A program made the translations under genes and the position numbers. Source: Mesorhizobium sp. M1B.F.Ca.ET.045.04.1.1 (GTDB lineage: Bacteria > Pseudomonadota > Alphaproteobacteria > Rhizobiales > Rhizobiaceae). From it: a stretch of DNA of 64,000 nucleotides. Below are positions 26,006-34,704 of the stretch, piece after piece; the stretch's first letter is position 1; each line of letters begins with the position of its first letter. The notes under the pieces are model-generated. The model was not told the origin of the DNA and made no database searches. It worked only from the letters and a program-made list of their open reading frames with translations. The stretch is from positions 124,001-188,000 of the forward strand of contig NZ_CP034448.1 of the NCBI RefSeq assembly GCF_003952465.1, in the 5' to 3' direction.

Positions 26006-27283
26006 TTACACGGCACGGGCCTCACGGATCGATGCCTCCAGAATGTCCAGCGCCTCGGTCATGACGCCGTCCTGGATGGTGATCGGCGACAGGAAGCGGA
26101 TGACGTTGCCGTAGACGCCGCAGGTGAGCAGGATGAGGCCCTTGTCGAGCGCCTTCAACCTCACCGCATTGGCGAATTCGGCCGACGGCAGGCCTTTCTT
26201 GACGTCGTTGAACTCGACGGCGTTCATGAAGCCCGGGCCGCGGATGTCGACGATCTCCGGCACGTCGTCGCGGATCGATTCCAGCCTCTGCTTCAGCCTG
26301 GCACCCAGCGCATTGGCGCGGTCGCAGAGCTTTTCCTCCTCGATGACGTCGAGCACCGCATGGGCCGCGGCGACGCCGATCGGGCTGCCGCCATAGGTGC
26401 CGCCAAGGCCGCCGGGGCCGGGCGCGTCCATGATCTCGGCGCGGCCGGTGACAGCCGACAGCGGGAAGCCGCCGGCGAGGCTCTTGGCCATGGTAGTGAG
26501 ATCGGGCGCCACGTCATGGTGGTCCATGGCGAACATCTTGCCGGTGCGGGCAAAGCCGGTCTGCACCTCGTCGGCGACAAGCAGGATGCCGTGCTGGTCG
26601 CAGATCTTGCGCAGCGCCGTCATGAAATCGCGCGGCGCCTCGTAGAAGCCGCCCTCGCCCTGCACCGGCTCGACGATGATGGCGGCTACGCGGCCCGGGT
26701 CGACATCGGCCTTGAACAGCTTGTCGAGCGCGGCGAGCGAGTCGGCGACGGAGACACCGTGCAGCGCGACCGGGAACGGCGCATGGAAGACATCGGCCGG
26801 CATGGCGCCGAAGCCGATCTTGTAGGGCACGACCTTGCCGGTCAGCGCCATGCCCATGAAGGTACGGCCATGGAAGCCGCCGGAAAAGGCGATGACTGCC
26901 TGGCGGCCGGTGGCGTTGCGGGCGATCTTGATGGCGTTCTCGACCGCCTCGGCGCCGGTGGTGACGAAGACCGTCTTCTTGTCGAACTTGCCGGGCAGCA
27001 TGCCGTTCAGCCGCTCGGCCAGCCGCACATAGCTCTCATAGGGCACGACCTGGTGGCAGGTGTGGGTGAAGCGGTCGAGCTGCGCCTTGACCGCCTCGAT
27101 GACCTTCGGATGGCGATGGCCGGTGTTGACCACGGCGATGCCCGACGAGAAGTCGATGTAGCGGCGGCCCTCGACATCCCAGATTTCCGAATTCTCGGCG
27201 CGGTCAGCGTAGATCTGCGTGGTCATGCCGACGCCGCGCGAGATCGACTGATTCTTGCGTTCGGAAATGGCTGAATTCTTCAT
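26006..27283 (-). CDS. gabT: 4-aminobutyrate transaminase
   Basis: PLP-dependent class III aminotransferase that converts GABA and 2-oxoglutarate to succinic semialdehyde and glutamate. The 425-residue protein has VTTGAEAVENAIKIAR (PLP phosphate loop), GGFHGRTFMGMALTG, the DEVQTGFARTGKMFAMD segment and the PLP lysine in TMAKSLAGGFPLS (about residue 265). GGTYGGSPIG follows. The start at 27283 (MKNSAISE) has GAGGG upstream; 27295 is the alternative. It is convergent with the ferredoxin reductase (18 bases apart) and divergent from the RND efflux operon. Related omega-amino acids may also be substrates. Confidence 0.9.
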   Translation of the reverse strand: MKNSAISERKNQSISRGVGMTTQIYADRAENSEIWDVEGRRYIDFSSGIAVVNTGHRHPKVIEAVKAQLDRFTHTCHQVVPYESYVRLAERLNGMLPGKFDKKTVFVTTGAEAVENAIKIARNATGRQAVIAFSGGFHGRTFMGMALTGKVVPYKIGFGAMPADVFHAPFPVALHGVSVADSLAALDKLFKADVDPGRVAAIIVEPVQGEGGFYEAPRDFMTALRKICDQHGILLVADEVQTGFARTGKMFAMDHHDVAPDLTTMAKSLAGGFPLSAVTGRAEIMDAPGPGGLGGTYGGSPIGVAAAHAVLDVIEEEKLCDRANALGARLKQRLESIRDDVPEIVDIRGPGFMNAVEFNDVKKGLPSAEFANAVRLKALDKGLILLTCGVYGNVIRFLSPITIQDGVMTEALDILEASIREARAV

Positions 27284-27403
27284 CTCATCCCTCATCGGGC
27301 AAGCGCCCGTTCTGTTTTTGAAGCCGTCAAAGCCTCTTCTGACCTTATTTCAGGTTTTCCTCAAGTCGGCACATTGGCCCGGTCGATTGGGCCTGCCCTA
27401 AAA

Positions 27404-27447
27404 GCAATTCCAGGAAAAGTGTGAAGCGGTTTTCCGTGCTGAATTGC
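27404..27447. repeat. Palindromic intergenic repeat, family D
   Basis: Outer arms GCAATTC and GAATTGC enclose GGAAAA and TTTTCC. The core GGAAAAGTGTGAAGCGGTTT follows the AAAAGTG...CGGTTTT pattern of families B and C. It lies in the divergent gabT/efflux gap, so unlike family B it is not at the end of a gene. Confidence 0.75.
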
Positions 27448-27590
27448 GTCCAACAAAAAGATAGAAATCGATCTTAAACAGGCCGGCGATGAACGTACGG
27501 AAATGGTTTCCTTTTCCCGCCGATCAATTATCCTCTTTTATCCGCGACGTGCCGCCATCAGGAGCGGCTCCCTGCGGGCTGAGGGGAACC

Positions 27591-28724
27591 ATGAGCAGGA
27601 ACGCGACATCGTCCGCCTTGCCGTCTTCGCCGCCCAGCCTCCTGTCTCGTTCAAATGTCTTTTTGCTGCTGGCCTGCGCCGCCACCCTCTCCGTCGCCGG
27701 CTGCCAGAAACAGCAGGCGGCGGAAAAGAAACTGCCGGTGATGGTGACCACGCAGACGGTCGCGCTTGCCGATTACGCGCCAAGGACCTCGCTGACCGGC
27801 GTGATCGCGGCCCGGACGCTGAACAATCTGTCGTTCCGTGTCGGCGGCCGCGTCGCCGAACGGCTGGTCGATGTCGGCCAGCATGTCGACAAGGGCGCCG
27901 TGCTTGCCCGCATCGATCCGCAGGAACAGGAATCGGACCTGCGCTCAGCGCAGGCCGATCTCGACGCGGCGCAGGCGCAGCTCACCCAGGCAGCGGCCAC
28001 CTACCAACGGCAAAAGACGCTGCTTTCGCAGGGTTTCACGACCAGGCGCGACTTCGATACCGCCGACCAGACGCTGAAAGTCGCGCAAGGCAGCGTCGAC
28101 GCCGCGCAAAGCGCTCTGGCCAACGCCAGGGAGAACCTTTCCTACACCGAGCTCAAGTCGGGTGCCGCCGGGGTGATCACCGCGCGCCAGGTCGAGGCCG
28201 GCCAGGTGGTGCAGGCGGCGCAGACCGTCTTCACCATCGCCGAGGACGGCGACCGCGATGCCGTCTTCAACGTGCACGAGACGCTCGTTGCCAGAACACC
28301 GTCGTCGCCGGCGGTGACGATCACGCTGCTCTCCGACCCGCAGGTCAAGGCGGTGGGGAAGGTGCGGGAAATCTCGCCGGCGGTCGACACCGCATCGGGA
28401 TCGATCCGGGTCAAGGTCGGCATCCCTGACACGCCCGCCGGCATGCCGCTCGGCGCCGCCGTGATCGGCACCGTCAGCGCCAAGGCGGTGAGGGCCGTCC
28501 TGCTGCCGTGGCAGGCGCTGACGTCCAGCGCCGGCAAGCCGGCTGTCTGGGTCGTCGATCCGTCGAGCAAGGCGGTGGAGACGACGCCGATCGAGGTGCT
28601 CGCCTTCGATTCCGGCGTGGTCGTCGTCGAGAAGGGGCTGCAAGAAGGCCAGAACGTCGTCACCGCGGGCGGGCAGTTGCTCAGTCCTGGCCAGACGATC
28701 GAGATCGCAGGAGTGAGCCAATGA
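27591..28724 (+). CDS. RND efflux periplasmic adaptor lipoprotein (first)
   Basis: Membrane-fusion protein of the HlyD/AcrA family, 377 residues. A lipoprotein signal peptide ends in the lipobox VAGC (near residue 37). A biotinyl-lipoyl-like half motif (GRVAERLVDVGQHVDKGAVL) and a long alpha-helical hairpin (DLRSAQADLDAAQAQLTQAA; QGSVDAAQSALANARENL) follow. The beta-barrel and membrane-proximal domains end with GLQEGQNVVTAGGQLLSPGQ. The ATG at 27591 is preceded by GAGGGGAA. It overlaps the second adaptor by ATGA; two adaptors before one pump is a known but less common arrangement. Confidence 0.9.
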   Translation: MSRNATSSALPSSPPSLLSRSNVFLLLACAATLSVAGCQKQQAAEKKLPVMVTTQTVALADYAPRTSLTGVIAARTLNNLSFRVGGRVAERLVDVGQHVDKGAVLARIDPQEQESDLRSAQADLDAAQAQLTQAAATYQRQKTLLSQGFTTRRDFDTADQTLKVAQGSVDAAQSALANARENLSYTELKSGAAGVITARQVEAGQVVQAAQTVFTIAEDGDRDAVFNVHETLVARTPSSPAVTITLLSDPQVKAVGKVREISPAVDTASGSIRVKVGIPDTPAGMPLGAAVIGTVSAKAVRAVLLPWQALTSSAGKPAVWVVDPSSKAVETTPIEVLAFDSGVVVVEKGLQEGQNVVTAGGQLLSPGQTIEIAGVSQ

Positions 28725-29794
28725 ATCGGCTACCGCTTACTGCCGCCCTCCTGCTCATTGCATCGCTTGCCGCCTGCTCGCGCTCGGAGGAGAAGCCGCC
28801 CGAGATCATCCGGCCGGTGCTGTCGATGGTCGTCGAAGCGAAGACCGTCGAGACCTTCGGCTTCGCCGGCTCGGTCGAACCGCAATACAGCGCCGACCTT
28901 TCCTTCCGCCTGCTTGGCCGCGTCGTCTCGCGCGACGTCAAGGTCGGCGACATCGTCAGCAAGGGGACGACGATCGCGGCGCTCGATCCGACGGCGCTGG
29001 AGCTTGCCGTCCAGGCCTCGAAAGCCGATTTGTCGAACGCCCAGGCGCAGTTTGCCAATGCCGCAGCCAGTGAAGATCGGCAGCGCCAGTTGCTCGCTTC
29101 CGCCAACACCTCGCAGGCCGTGTTCGACGCCGCGCAGCAGGCGAGACAAGCGGCCGCGGCCGGGGTCGACCGGGCGAATGCCGCTTTGGCCAAGTCACAG
29201 GAGCAGCTCGGCTATGCCCGGCTGTTTTCCGATTTCGACGGCGTCGTCACCGCGGTCGGCGCCGAGGTCGGCCAGACTGTTTCGCCTGGACAAACCGTCG
29301 TCACCGTGGCGCGCACCGATCCGCGTGAGGCGGTGGTCGACATCCCGGACCAACTGACCGGCGAGCTCACCGTCGGCACGCCGTTCCAGATCATCCTGCA
29401 GTCGCTGCCCACCATCACGACGGAGGCAAAGCTGCGCGAGATCGCGCCGCAGGCCGAAGGCTCGACCCGCACCCGCCGCGTGCGGCTGACGCTGACCGAC
29501 CCTCCGTCGGCGTTCCGGCTGGGCTCGACGATCACCGCGACCCGCATGACCAAGGTCGCGCCGACCATCACGCTGCCGATGTCGGCGCTGCTCGAAAAGG
29601 ACGGCGCCGAGAAAGTCTGGATCGTCGATCCGCAGTCCTCGAGCGTGAGCGCGCGCGAGATCAGGATTGCAGCGAAGAATGGCGGCACCTTCACCGTGGC
29701 GTCGGGGCTCGAGGCCGGCATGCGCGTCGTCACCGCGGGTGTGCACAGCCTGAGCGAGGGCCAGAAGGTCAAAGTGCCGGAGGGAGGGGTCTGA
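28721..29794 (+). CDS. RND efflux periplasmic adaptor lipoprotein (second)
   Basis: A second AcrA-like adaptor of 357 residues, also a lipoprotein (LLLIASLAACSRSE, lipobox LAAC). It has the lipoyl half motif GRVVSRDVKVGDIVSKGTTI, a helical hairpin with many Ala/Gln (about residues 90-165), and a C-terminal domain ending VASGLEAGMRVVTAGVHSLS. It overlaps the first adaptor and the pump gene by one to four bases at each end, so the three are one translationally coupled operon. The two adaptors are clearly divergent, which suggests a mixed adaptor ring instead of a recent duplication. Confidence 0.9.
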   Translation: MNRLPLTAALLLIASLAACSRSEEKPPEIIRPVLSMVVEAKTVETFGFAGSVEPQYSADLSFRLLGRVVSRDVKVGDIVSKGTTIAALDPTALELAVQASKADLSNAQAQFANAAASEDRQRQLLASANTSQAVFDAAQQARQAAAAGVDRANAALAKSQEQLGYARLFSDFDGVVTAVGAEVGQTVSPGQTVVTVARTDPREAVVDIPDQLTGELTVGTPFQIILQSLPTITTEAKLREIAPQAEGSTRTRRVRLTLTDPPSAFRLGSTITATRMTKVAPTITLPMSALLEKDGAEKVWIVDPQSSSVSAREIRIAAKNGGTFTVASGLEAGMRVVTAGVHSLSEGQKVKVPEGGV

Positions 29795-32700
29795 TGAAAG
29801 GCTTCAATCTCTCCGACTGGGCGCTCAGCCACCGCTCGCTGGTCTGGTATTTCATGCTGGTCTTCGTGGTGGCCGGCATCTTCTCCTACCTCAACCTCGG
29901 CCGCGAGGAAGACCCCGCCTTCACCATCAAGACGATGCTGATCCAGGCCAACTGGCCGGGCGCCTCGGTCAACGAGACAGTGCGCCAGGTGACCGACCGC
30001 ATCGAGAAGAAGCTCGAGGAGCTCGACAGCCTCGACTACACCAAATCCGTCACCACCGCGGGCAAGACCGTCATCTTCGTCAACCTGAAGCAGAACACCA
30101 AGGCGCACGACGTCGTGCCGACCTGGCTGCAGGTGCGCAACATGGTCGACGACATCGCGTCGCAGTTCCCGCAAGGTGTGCAGGGGCCGTTCTTCAACGA
30201 CCGCTTCGGCGACGTCTACGGCAACATCTATGCCTTCACCGCAGACGGGCTGACACCGCGCCAGCTGCGCGACTATGTCGAGGATGTCCGGACCAAGATC
30301 CTGACGGTGCCGAACGCCGGCAAGGTCGATCTTGTCGGCGCCCAGGACGAAGCGATCTATCTCGAATTCTCTTCCCGCCAGATCGCCGCGCTCGGCCTCA
30401 ACCAGCAGCAGATCGTCGCCAGCCTGCAGGCGCAGAACGCGATCACCCCGTCGGGCGTCATCCAGTCCGGACCGGAGCGGATCAGCGTGCGCGTCGGCGG
30501 CCAGTTCACCTCCGAAGAGAGCCTGCGCGCCATCAACCTGCGCGTCAACGACCGTTTCTTCCGGCTGAGCGACGTGGCGACGATCAGGCGCGGCTATGTC
30601 GACCCGCCGACGGCCTTGTTCCGCTTCAACGGCCAGGACGCGATCGGACTCGCCATCGGCATGAAGCCCAACGCCAATCTGCTGCAGTTCGGCGAAGCGC
30701 TGCACGAGGAGATGAACAAGGTGCTGGCCGATCTGCCGGTCGGCGTCGGCGTGCATCTGGTGGCCGACCAGCCGGTCATCGTCGAGGAAGCCGTCTCGGG
30801 CTTCACCCGCGCGCTGTTCGAGGCGGTCGCCATCGTGCTCGCGGTTTCCTTCATCAGCCTTGGCCTGCGCGCCGGCTTCGTCGTGGCGTTGTCGATCCCG
30901 CTGGTGCTGGCCATCACCTTCACCGTCATGGCCTATCTCGGCATCTCGCTGCAGCGCATTTCGCTGGGCGCCTTGATCATCGCGCTCGGCCTTTTGGTCG
31001 ACGACGCCATGATCGCGGTGGAGATGATGGTGGCGCGGCTGGAGGTCGGCGACAACCTGCGCAAGGCGGCGACCTATGTCTACACGTCCACCGCCTTCCC
31101 GATGCTGACCGGCACCCTGGTGACGGTCGCGGGCTTCATCCCGATCGGCCTCAACTCGAGCGCTGCCGGCGAATACACCTTCACGCTGTTCGTCGTCATC
31201 GCGGTGTCGCTGTTGGTGTCATGGATCGTCGCCGTGCTCTTCGCGCCGCTGCTCGGCGTCACCATCCTGCCGGCGACGATGAAGGCCAAGCACCACGACC
31301 AGCCGGGGCGATTCACCTCCATGTTCCGGCGCGTACTCGTCCTCTCGGTGCGCCGTCATTGGCTGACCATTATCGCGACGGTGCTTCTGTTCGCCGCCTC
31401 GATCGCCGGCTTCGGCCTCGTCCAGCAGCAGTTCTTCCCGCCCTCCGACCGGCCTGAGCTGATCGTCGACTGGAACCTGCCGCAGAACGCCTCGATCGCC
31501 GAGACGCGCGACCAGATGGAGCGCTTCGAGCAGCGGGCGCTGGTCGGCAATCCCGACATCGACCACTTCTCGTCCTATATCGGCCAGGGCGCGGTGCGCT
31601 TCCTGCTTGCCTATGACGTGCAGCCGGCCAATCCCTATTTCGGCCAGACCGTAATCGTCACCAAGAGCATCGAGGCGCGCAACCGGGTCAAGCCGGCGCT
31701 GGAGAAGCTGCTGCGCGAGGAGTTCGTCGGCACCGACGCCTTCGTCAAGCCGCTCGAGCTCGGGCCGCCGGTGGGGCGTCCGGTGCAATACCGCGTCGGC
31801 GGACCCGACATCCAGACCGTGCGCGAGCTGGCGCAGCAATTCGCCGGCATCATCTCGGCCAATCCGAAGCTCGGCGCGCCGACCTTCGACTGGAACGAGC
31901 CGCAGCGCGTGCTGAGGGTCGACGTGTTGCAGGACAAGGCGCGCCAGCTCGGCATCACCTCATCCGACATCGCCAGTGCGCTGAACAGCACGGTCGGCGG
32001 CGCGACGATCACCCAGGTGCGCGACGCGACCTATCTGATCAATGTGGTGGCGCGTTCGCGCGAGGCGGACCGCAGCTCGATCTCGACGCTGCAGAACATG
32101 CAATTGCCGACCGGCACCGGCGAGTCGATCCCGTTGGCGGCAATCGCCAACTTCCGCTACGACCTCGAGCAGCCGACGGTGTGGCGGCGCAACCGCACGC
32201 CGACGATCACCGTGCGCGCCGGCCTGGTCGGCGACGTGCTGCCGGCGACGGTCGTCAACGAGCTGAAGCCGGCGGTCGACGCCTTCATCGCCAAGCTGCC
32301 GCCGGGCCATTCGGTGCAAACCGCCGGCTCGGTCGAGGAAAGCGCCAACAGCCAGGGCCCGATCGCGGCGGTCGTTCCGCTGATGCTGTTCATCATGGCG
32401 ACCATCCTGATGGTGCAGTTGCAGAGCTTCCAGCGCCTGTTCCTCGTGGTGGCGGTGGCGCCGCTCGGCCTGATCGGCGTGGTGGCGGCACTGGTGCCAA
32501 GTGGCGCGCCGCTCGGTTTTGTCGCCATCCTCGGCGTGCTGGCGCTGATCGGCATCCTGATCCGCAACTCGGTCATCCTGATCGTGCAGATCGAAGACCT
32601 CGTCGCCGAGGGCAAGGACCGCTGGGCGGCCGTGATCGAGGCGACCGAGCATCGCATGCGGCCGATCGCGCTGACGGCCGCGGCGGCGAGCCTGGCGCTG

Positions 32701-32892
32701 ATCCCGATCGCGCGCGAAGTGTTCTGGGGGCCTATGGCCTACGCCATGATGGGCGGCATCATCGCCGGCACCGCGATCACGCTGCTGTTCCTGCCGGCGC
32801 TTTATGTGACGTGGTTCCGGATCAAGGAGCCGAAAGGCGGGGAAGGCGTGCAGAACGAAGCGCTGCCGGAGGGAGAAGAGGCGGCAACATGA
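29794..32892 (+). CDS. RND-family multidrug/solute efflux permease
   Basis: A 1032-residue proton-driven pump of the hydrophobe/amphiphile efflux type. It starts with a signal-anchor helix (RSLVWYFMLVFVVAGIFSYL) and the family motif GREEDPAFTIKTM. The two periplasmic porter and docking regions each follow a first helix, and transmembrane segments cluster at about 340-520 and 850-1010. The charged residues of helix 4 are present in GLLVDDAMIAVEMMVARLEV. There is no outer-membrane channel gene nearby, so the pump would borrow a TolC-like partner from elsewhere. A family A repeat fills the gap after its stop. Confidence 0.93.
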   Translation: MKGFNLSDWALSHRSLVWYFMLVFVVAGIFSYLNLGREEDPAFTIKTMLIQANWPGASVNETVRQVTDRIEKKLEELDSLDYTKSVTTAGKTVIFVNLKQNTKAHDVVPTWLQVRNMVDDIASQFPQGVQGPFFNDRFGDVYGNIYAFTADGLTPRQLRDYVEDVRTKILTVPNAGKVDLVGAQDEAIYLEFSSRQIAALGLNQQQIVASLQAQNAITPSGVIQSGPERISVRVGGQFTSEESLRAINLRVNDRFFRLSDVATIRRGYVDPPTALFRFNGQDAIGLAIGMKPNANLLQFGEALHEEMNKVLADLPVGVGVHLVADQPVIVEEAVSGFTRALFEAVAIVLAVSFISLGLRAGFVVALSIPLVLAITFTVMAYLGISLQRISLGALIIALGLLVDDAMIAVEMMVARLEVGDNLRKAATYVYTSTAFPMLTGTLVTVAGFIPIGLNSSAAGEYTFTLFVVIAVSLLVSWIVAVLFAPLLGVTILPATMKAKHHDQPGRFTSMFRRVLVLSVRRHWLTIIATVLLFAASIAGFGLVQQQFFPPSDRPELIVDWNLPQNASIAETRDQMERFEQRALVGNPDIDHFSSYIGQGAVRFLLAYDVQPANPYFGQTVIVTKSIEARNRVKPALEKLLREEFVGTDAFVKPLELGPPVGRPVQYRVGGPDIQTVRELAQQFAGIISANPKLGAPTFDWNEPQRVLRVDVLQDKARQLGITSSDIASALNSTVGGATITQVRDATYLINVVARSREADRSSISTLQNMQLPTGTGESIPLAAIANFRYDLEQPTVWRRNRTPTITVRAGLVGDVLPATVVNELKPAVDAFIAKLPPGHSVQTAGSVEESANSQGPIAAVVPLMLFIMATILMVQLQSFQRLFLVVAVAPLGLIGVVAALVPSGAPLGFVAILGVLALIGILIRNSVILIVQIEDLVAEGKDRWAAVIEATEHRMRPIALTAAAASLALIPIAREVFWGPMAYAMMGGIIAGTAITLLFLPALYVTWFRIKEPKGGEGVQNEALPEGEEAAT

Positions 32893-32896
32893 CTTG

Positions 32897-33083
32897 CGTC
32901 GCGATCCTTCACACCCCCCTCTGGCCTACCGGCCATCTCCCCCGCAAGGGGGGAGATTGAGCGCTCGGCGGGTTTTGCCAATCACCAACGTTGCAGGATA
33001 GAGCGGGGCGCAAGAACTGCTGATCTCCCCCCTTGCGGGGGAGATGTCCGGCAGGACAGAGGGGGGTGTGAAGGATCGCGACG
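32897..33083. repeat. Large inverted-repeat intergenic element, family A copy 1 (RIME-like)
   Basis: A 187-base element filling the gap between the convergent RND and ABC genes. The outermost 27 bases are a perfect inverted repeat, beginning CGTCGCGATCCTTCACACCC and ending in the complement. Further inverted blocks (CATCTCCCCCGCAAGGGGG type) lie inside, and a central single-copy part contains GCCAATCACCAACG. A second copy is at 39860-40018. It resembles the rhizobial RIME-type mosaic elements. Confidence 0.85.
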
Positions 33084-33090
33084 TATAAAA

Positions 33091-33837
33091 CTACACCCGC
33101 ACAAACCCCTCGCTCGCCCTGAGCAGATTGCGCGTATAATCCTCGCTCACCCGATGCCCGATCAGCTGGCTCGCGGTCAGCGTCTCCACCGCCTCGCCGT
33201 TTTGCATCACCATCAGCCGCTCGCACATATGGGTGATGATGGCGAGGTCGTGGCTGACCATCAGGAAGGTGAGCTTGCGCCGCCGGCGCACCTCTTCGAG
33301 CAGGTTAAGCACCTCCGCCTGCACCGAGGCGTCGAGCGCCGAGGTCGGCTCGTCGAGCAAAAGGATCGAGGGTTCTAGGATCAGCGCGCGGGCAATCGCC
33401 ACGCGCTGGCGCTGACCGCCGGAGAGCTGGTGCGCGTAGCGGAAGCGGAAGCCCTTGCCGAGGCCGACCTCATCCAGCGCGCGCTCGATGCGCTTCTCGC
33501 CGTCGGCGATGCCGTGGATGGCTAAAGGCTCCTGCAGCAGCCGGTCGACGGTCTGGCGCGGATGCAGCGAGCCGTAGGGATCCTGGAAGACCATCTGCAC
33601 CTCGCGGTAGAAGGCCTTGTCGCGGGTTTTGCCCAGGCTCTTGCCGTTGACGGTGATGGTGCCCGAAGCGACCGGCGCCAGGCCGGTGATGGCCTTGAGC
33701 AGCGTCGATTTGCCGGAACCGCTTTCGCCGACCAGTCCGTAGGATTCGCCTTCCCGCACTTCGAGGTTCACGCCCTTGAGCGCGCGAAAACGGTCGAAGA
33801 CTACCTCCAGCCCTTCGACGGAAAGCGCTGCCGTCAT
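33091..33837 (-). CDS. Peptide ABC transporter ATP-binding protein (OppF/DppF type)
   Basis: A 248-residue ABC ATPase. Walker A GESGSGKSTLLKAITGL is near residue 40, Q-loop MVFQDPYGSLHPRQT, signature [15 protein letters not shown] near 150 and Walker B ILLLDEPTSALDASVQAEV. The QDPYGSLHPR segment is typical of the OppF/DppF group. The ATG at 33837 overlaps the stop of the companion ATPase gene by ATGA. It is the last gene of a five-gene importer (36708-38339 binding protein, two permeases, two ATPases). Confidence 0.92.
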   Translation of the reverse strand: MTAALSVEGLEVVFDRFRALKGVNLEVREGESYGLVGESGSGKSTLLKAITGLAPVASGTITVNGKSLGKTRDKAFYREVQMVFQDPYGSLHPRQTVDRLLQEPLAIHGIADGEKRIERALDEVGLGKGFRFRYAHQLSGGQRQRVAIARALILEPSILLLDEPTSALDASVQAEVLNLLEEVRRRRKLTFLMVSHDLAIITHMCERLMVMQNGEAVETLTASQLIGHRVSEDYTRNLLRASEGFVRV

Positions 33838-34694
33838 GCCGCCCACTCCGGCTTGCGGTCGAGCACCGGCAGCGGATGGCGCTCGAAACCGATCCGCGGC
33901 ATGCAATTGAGCAGGCCGCGCGTATAAGGATGCCGGGCGTCGCGCAGCTCGGAGGCCTTGAGCTGCTCGACCACCTTGCCGGCATACATGACGACGACGC
34001 GGTCGCAGAATGAGGAGACCAGGCGCAGATCGTGCGAGATGAAGATCAGGCCCATGCCACGCTCGGCGACCAGCCGGTCGAGGATGTTGAGCACGTCGAG
34101 CTGCACGGTGACGTCCAGCGCCGAGGTCGGCTCGTCGGCGATCATCAGCTCCGGCCCGGCGATCAGCATCATGGCGATCATGGCGCGCTGGCCCATGCCG
34201 CCGGAGACCTCGTGCGGATGCAGGTCGAAGACCCGGCCCGGGTCGCGGATCTGCACCGCCCGCAGCATCTCCAGCGCCCGCTCGCGCGCCTCGGCCTTGG
34301 AGACTTTTTCGTGCGTGCGCAGCGTTTCGACGATCTGGCGGCCGATGGTCATCACCGGATCGAGCGAGTATTTCGGATCCTGCAGGATCATGGCGATGCG
34401 GTTTCCCCGCAGCGCCCGGCGCTGGCCCGGCGATATGGAGAGCAGATCGATGCCGTCGAAGCCGAGCTTCTTCGCCGAAACTATAGCCTGCGGCGGGGTC
34501 AGGCCCATGATGGCACGGCCGGTCTGCGACTTGCCGGAGCCGCTCTCGCCGACAATGCCGAGCCGCTCGCGGCCGAGCGAGAAGGAGACGCCGCGCACGG
34601 CTTGCACGACGCCGGTACGCGTCGGGAAGGTGACGCGCAGATCTTCGACGTCGAGCAGCGTGCCTTTTTGCTGCCTATCTGGATTGCCGCTCAT
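33834..34694 (-). CDS. Peptide ABC transporter ATP-binding protein (OppD/DppD type)
   Basis: A 286-residue ABC ATPase. Walker A is GESGSGKSQTGRAIMGL, the Q-loop region is MILQDPKYSLDPVMTIG, the signature is VSGGMGQRAMIAMMLI (GGMGQR in place of the usual GGMRQR) and Walker B is LMIADEPTSALDVTVQLDVL. The C-terminal oligopeptide-transporter extension ends in GLLNCMPRIGFERHPLPV. The ATG at 34694 lies 10 bases after the upstream permease stop. A GTG at 34718, inside that gene, would add eight residues. It is coupled to the OppF-like gene by a 4-base overlap. Confidence 0.92.
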   Translation of the reverse strand: MSGNPDRQQKGTLLDVEDLRVTFPTRTGVVQAVRGVSFSLGRERLGIVGESGSGKSQTGRAIMGLTPPQAIVSAKKLGFDGIDLLSISPGQRRALRGNRIAMILQDPKYSLDPVMTIGRQIVETLRTHEKVSKAEARERALEMLRAVQIRDPGRVFDLHPHEVSGGMGQRAMIAMMLIAGPELMIADEPTSALDVTVQLDVLNILDRLVAERGMGLIFISHDLRLVSSFCDRVVVMYAGKVVEQLKASELRDARHPYTRGLLNCMPRIGFERHPLPVLDRKPEWAA

Positions 34695-34704
34695 CGGTCG
34701 TCGC

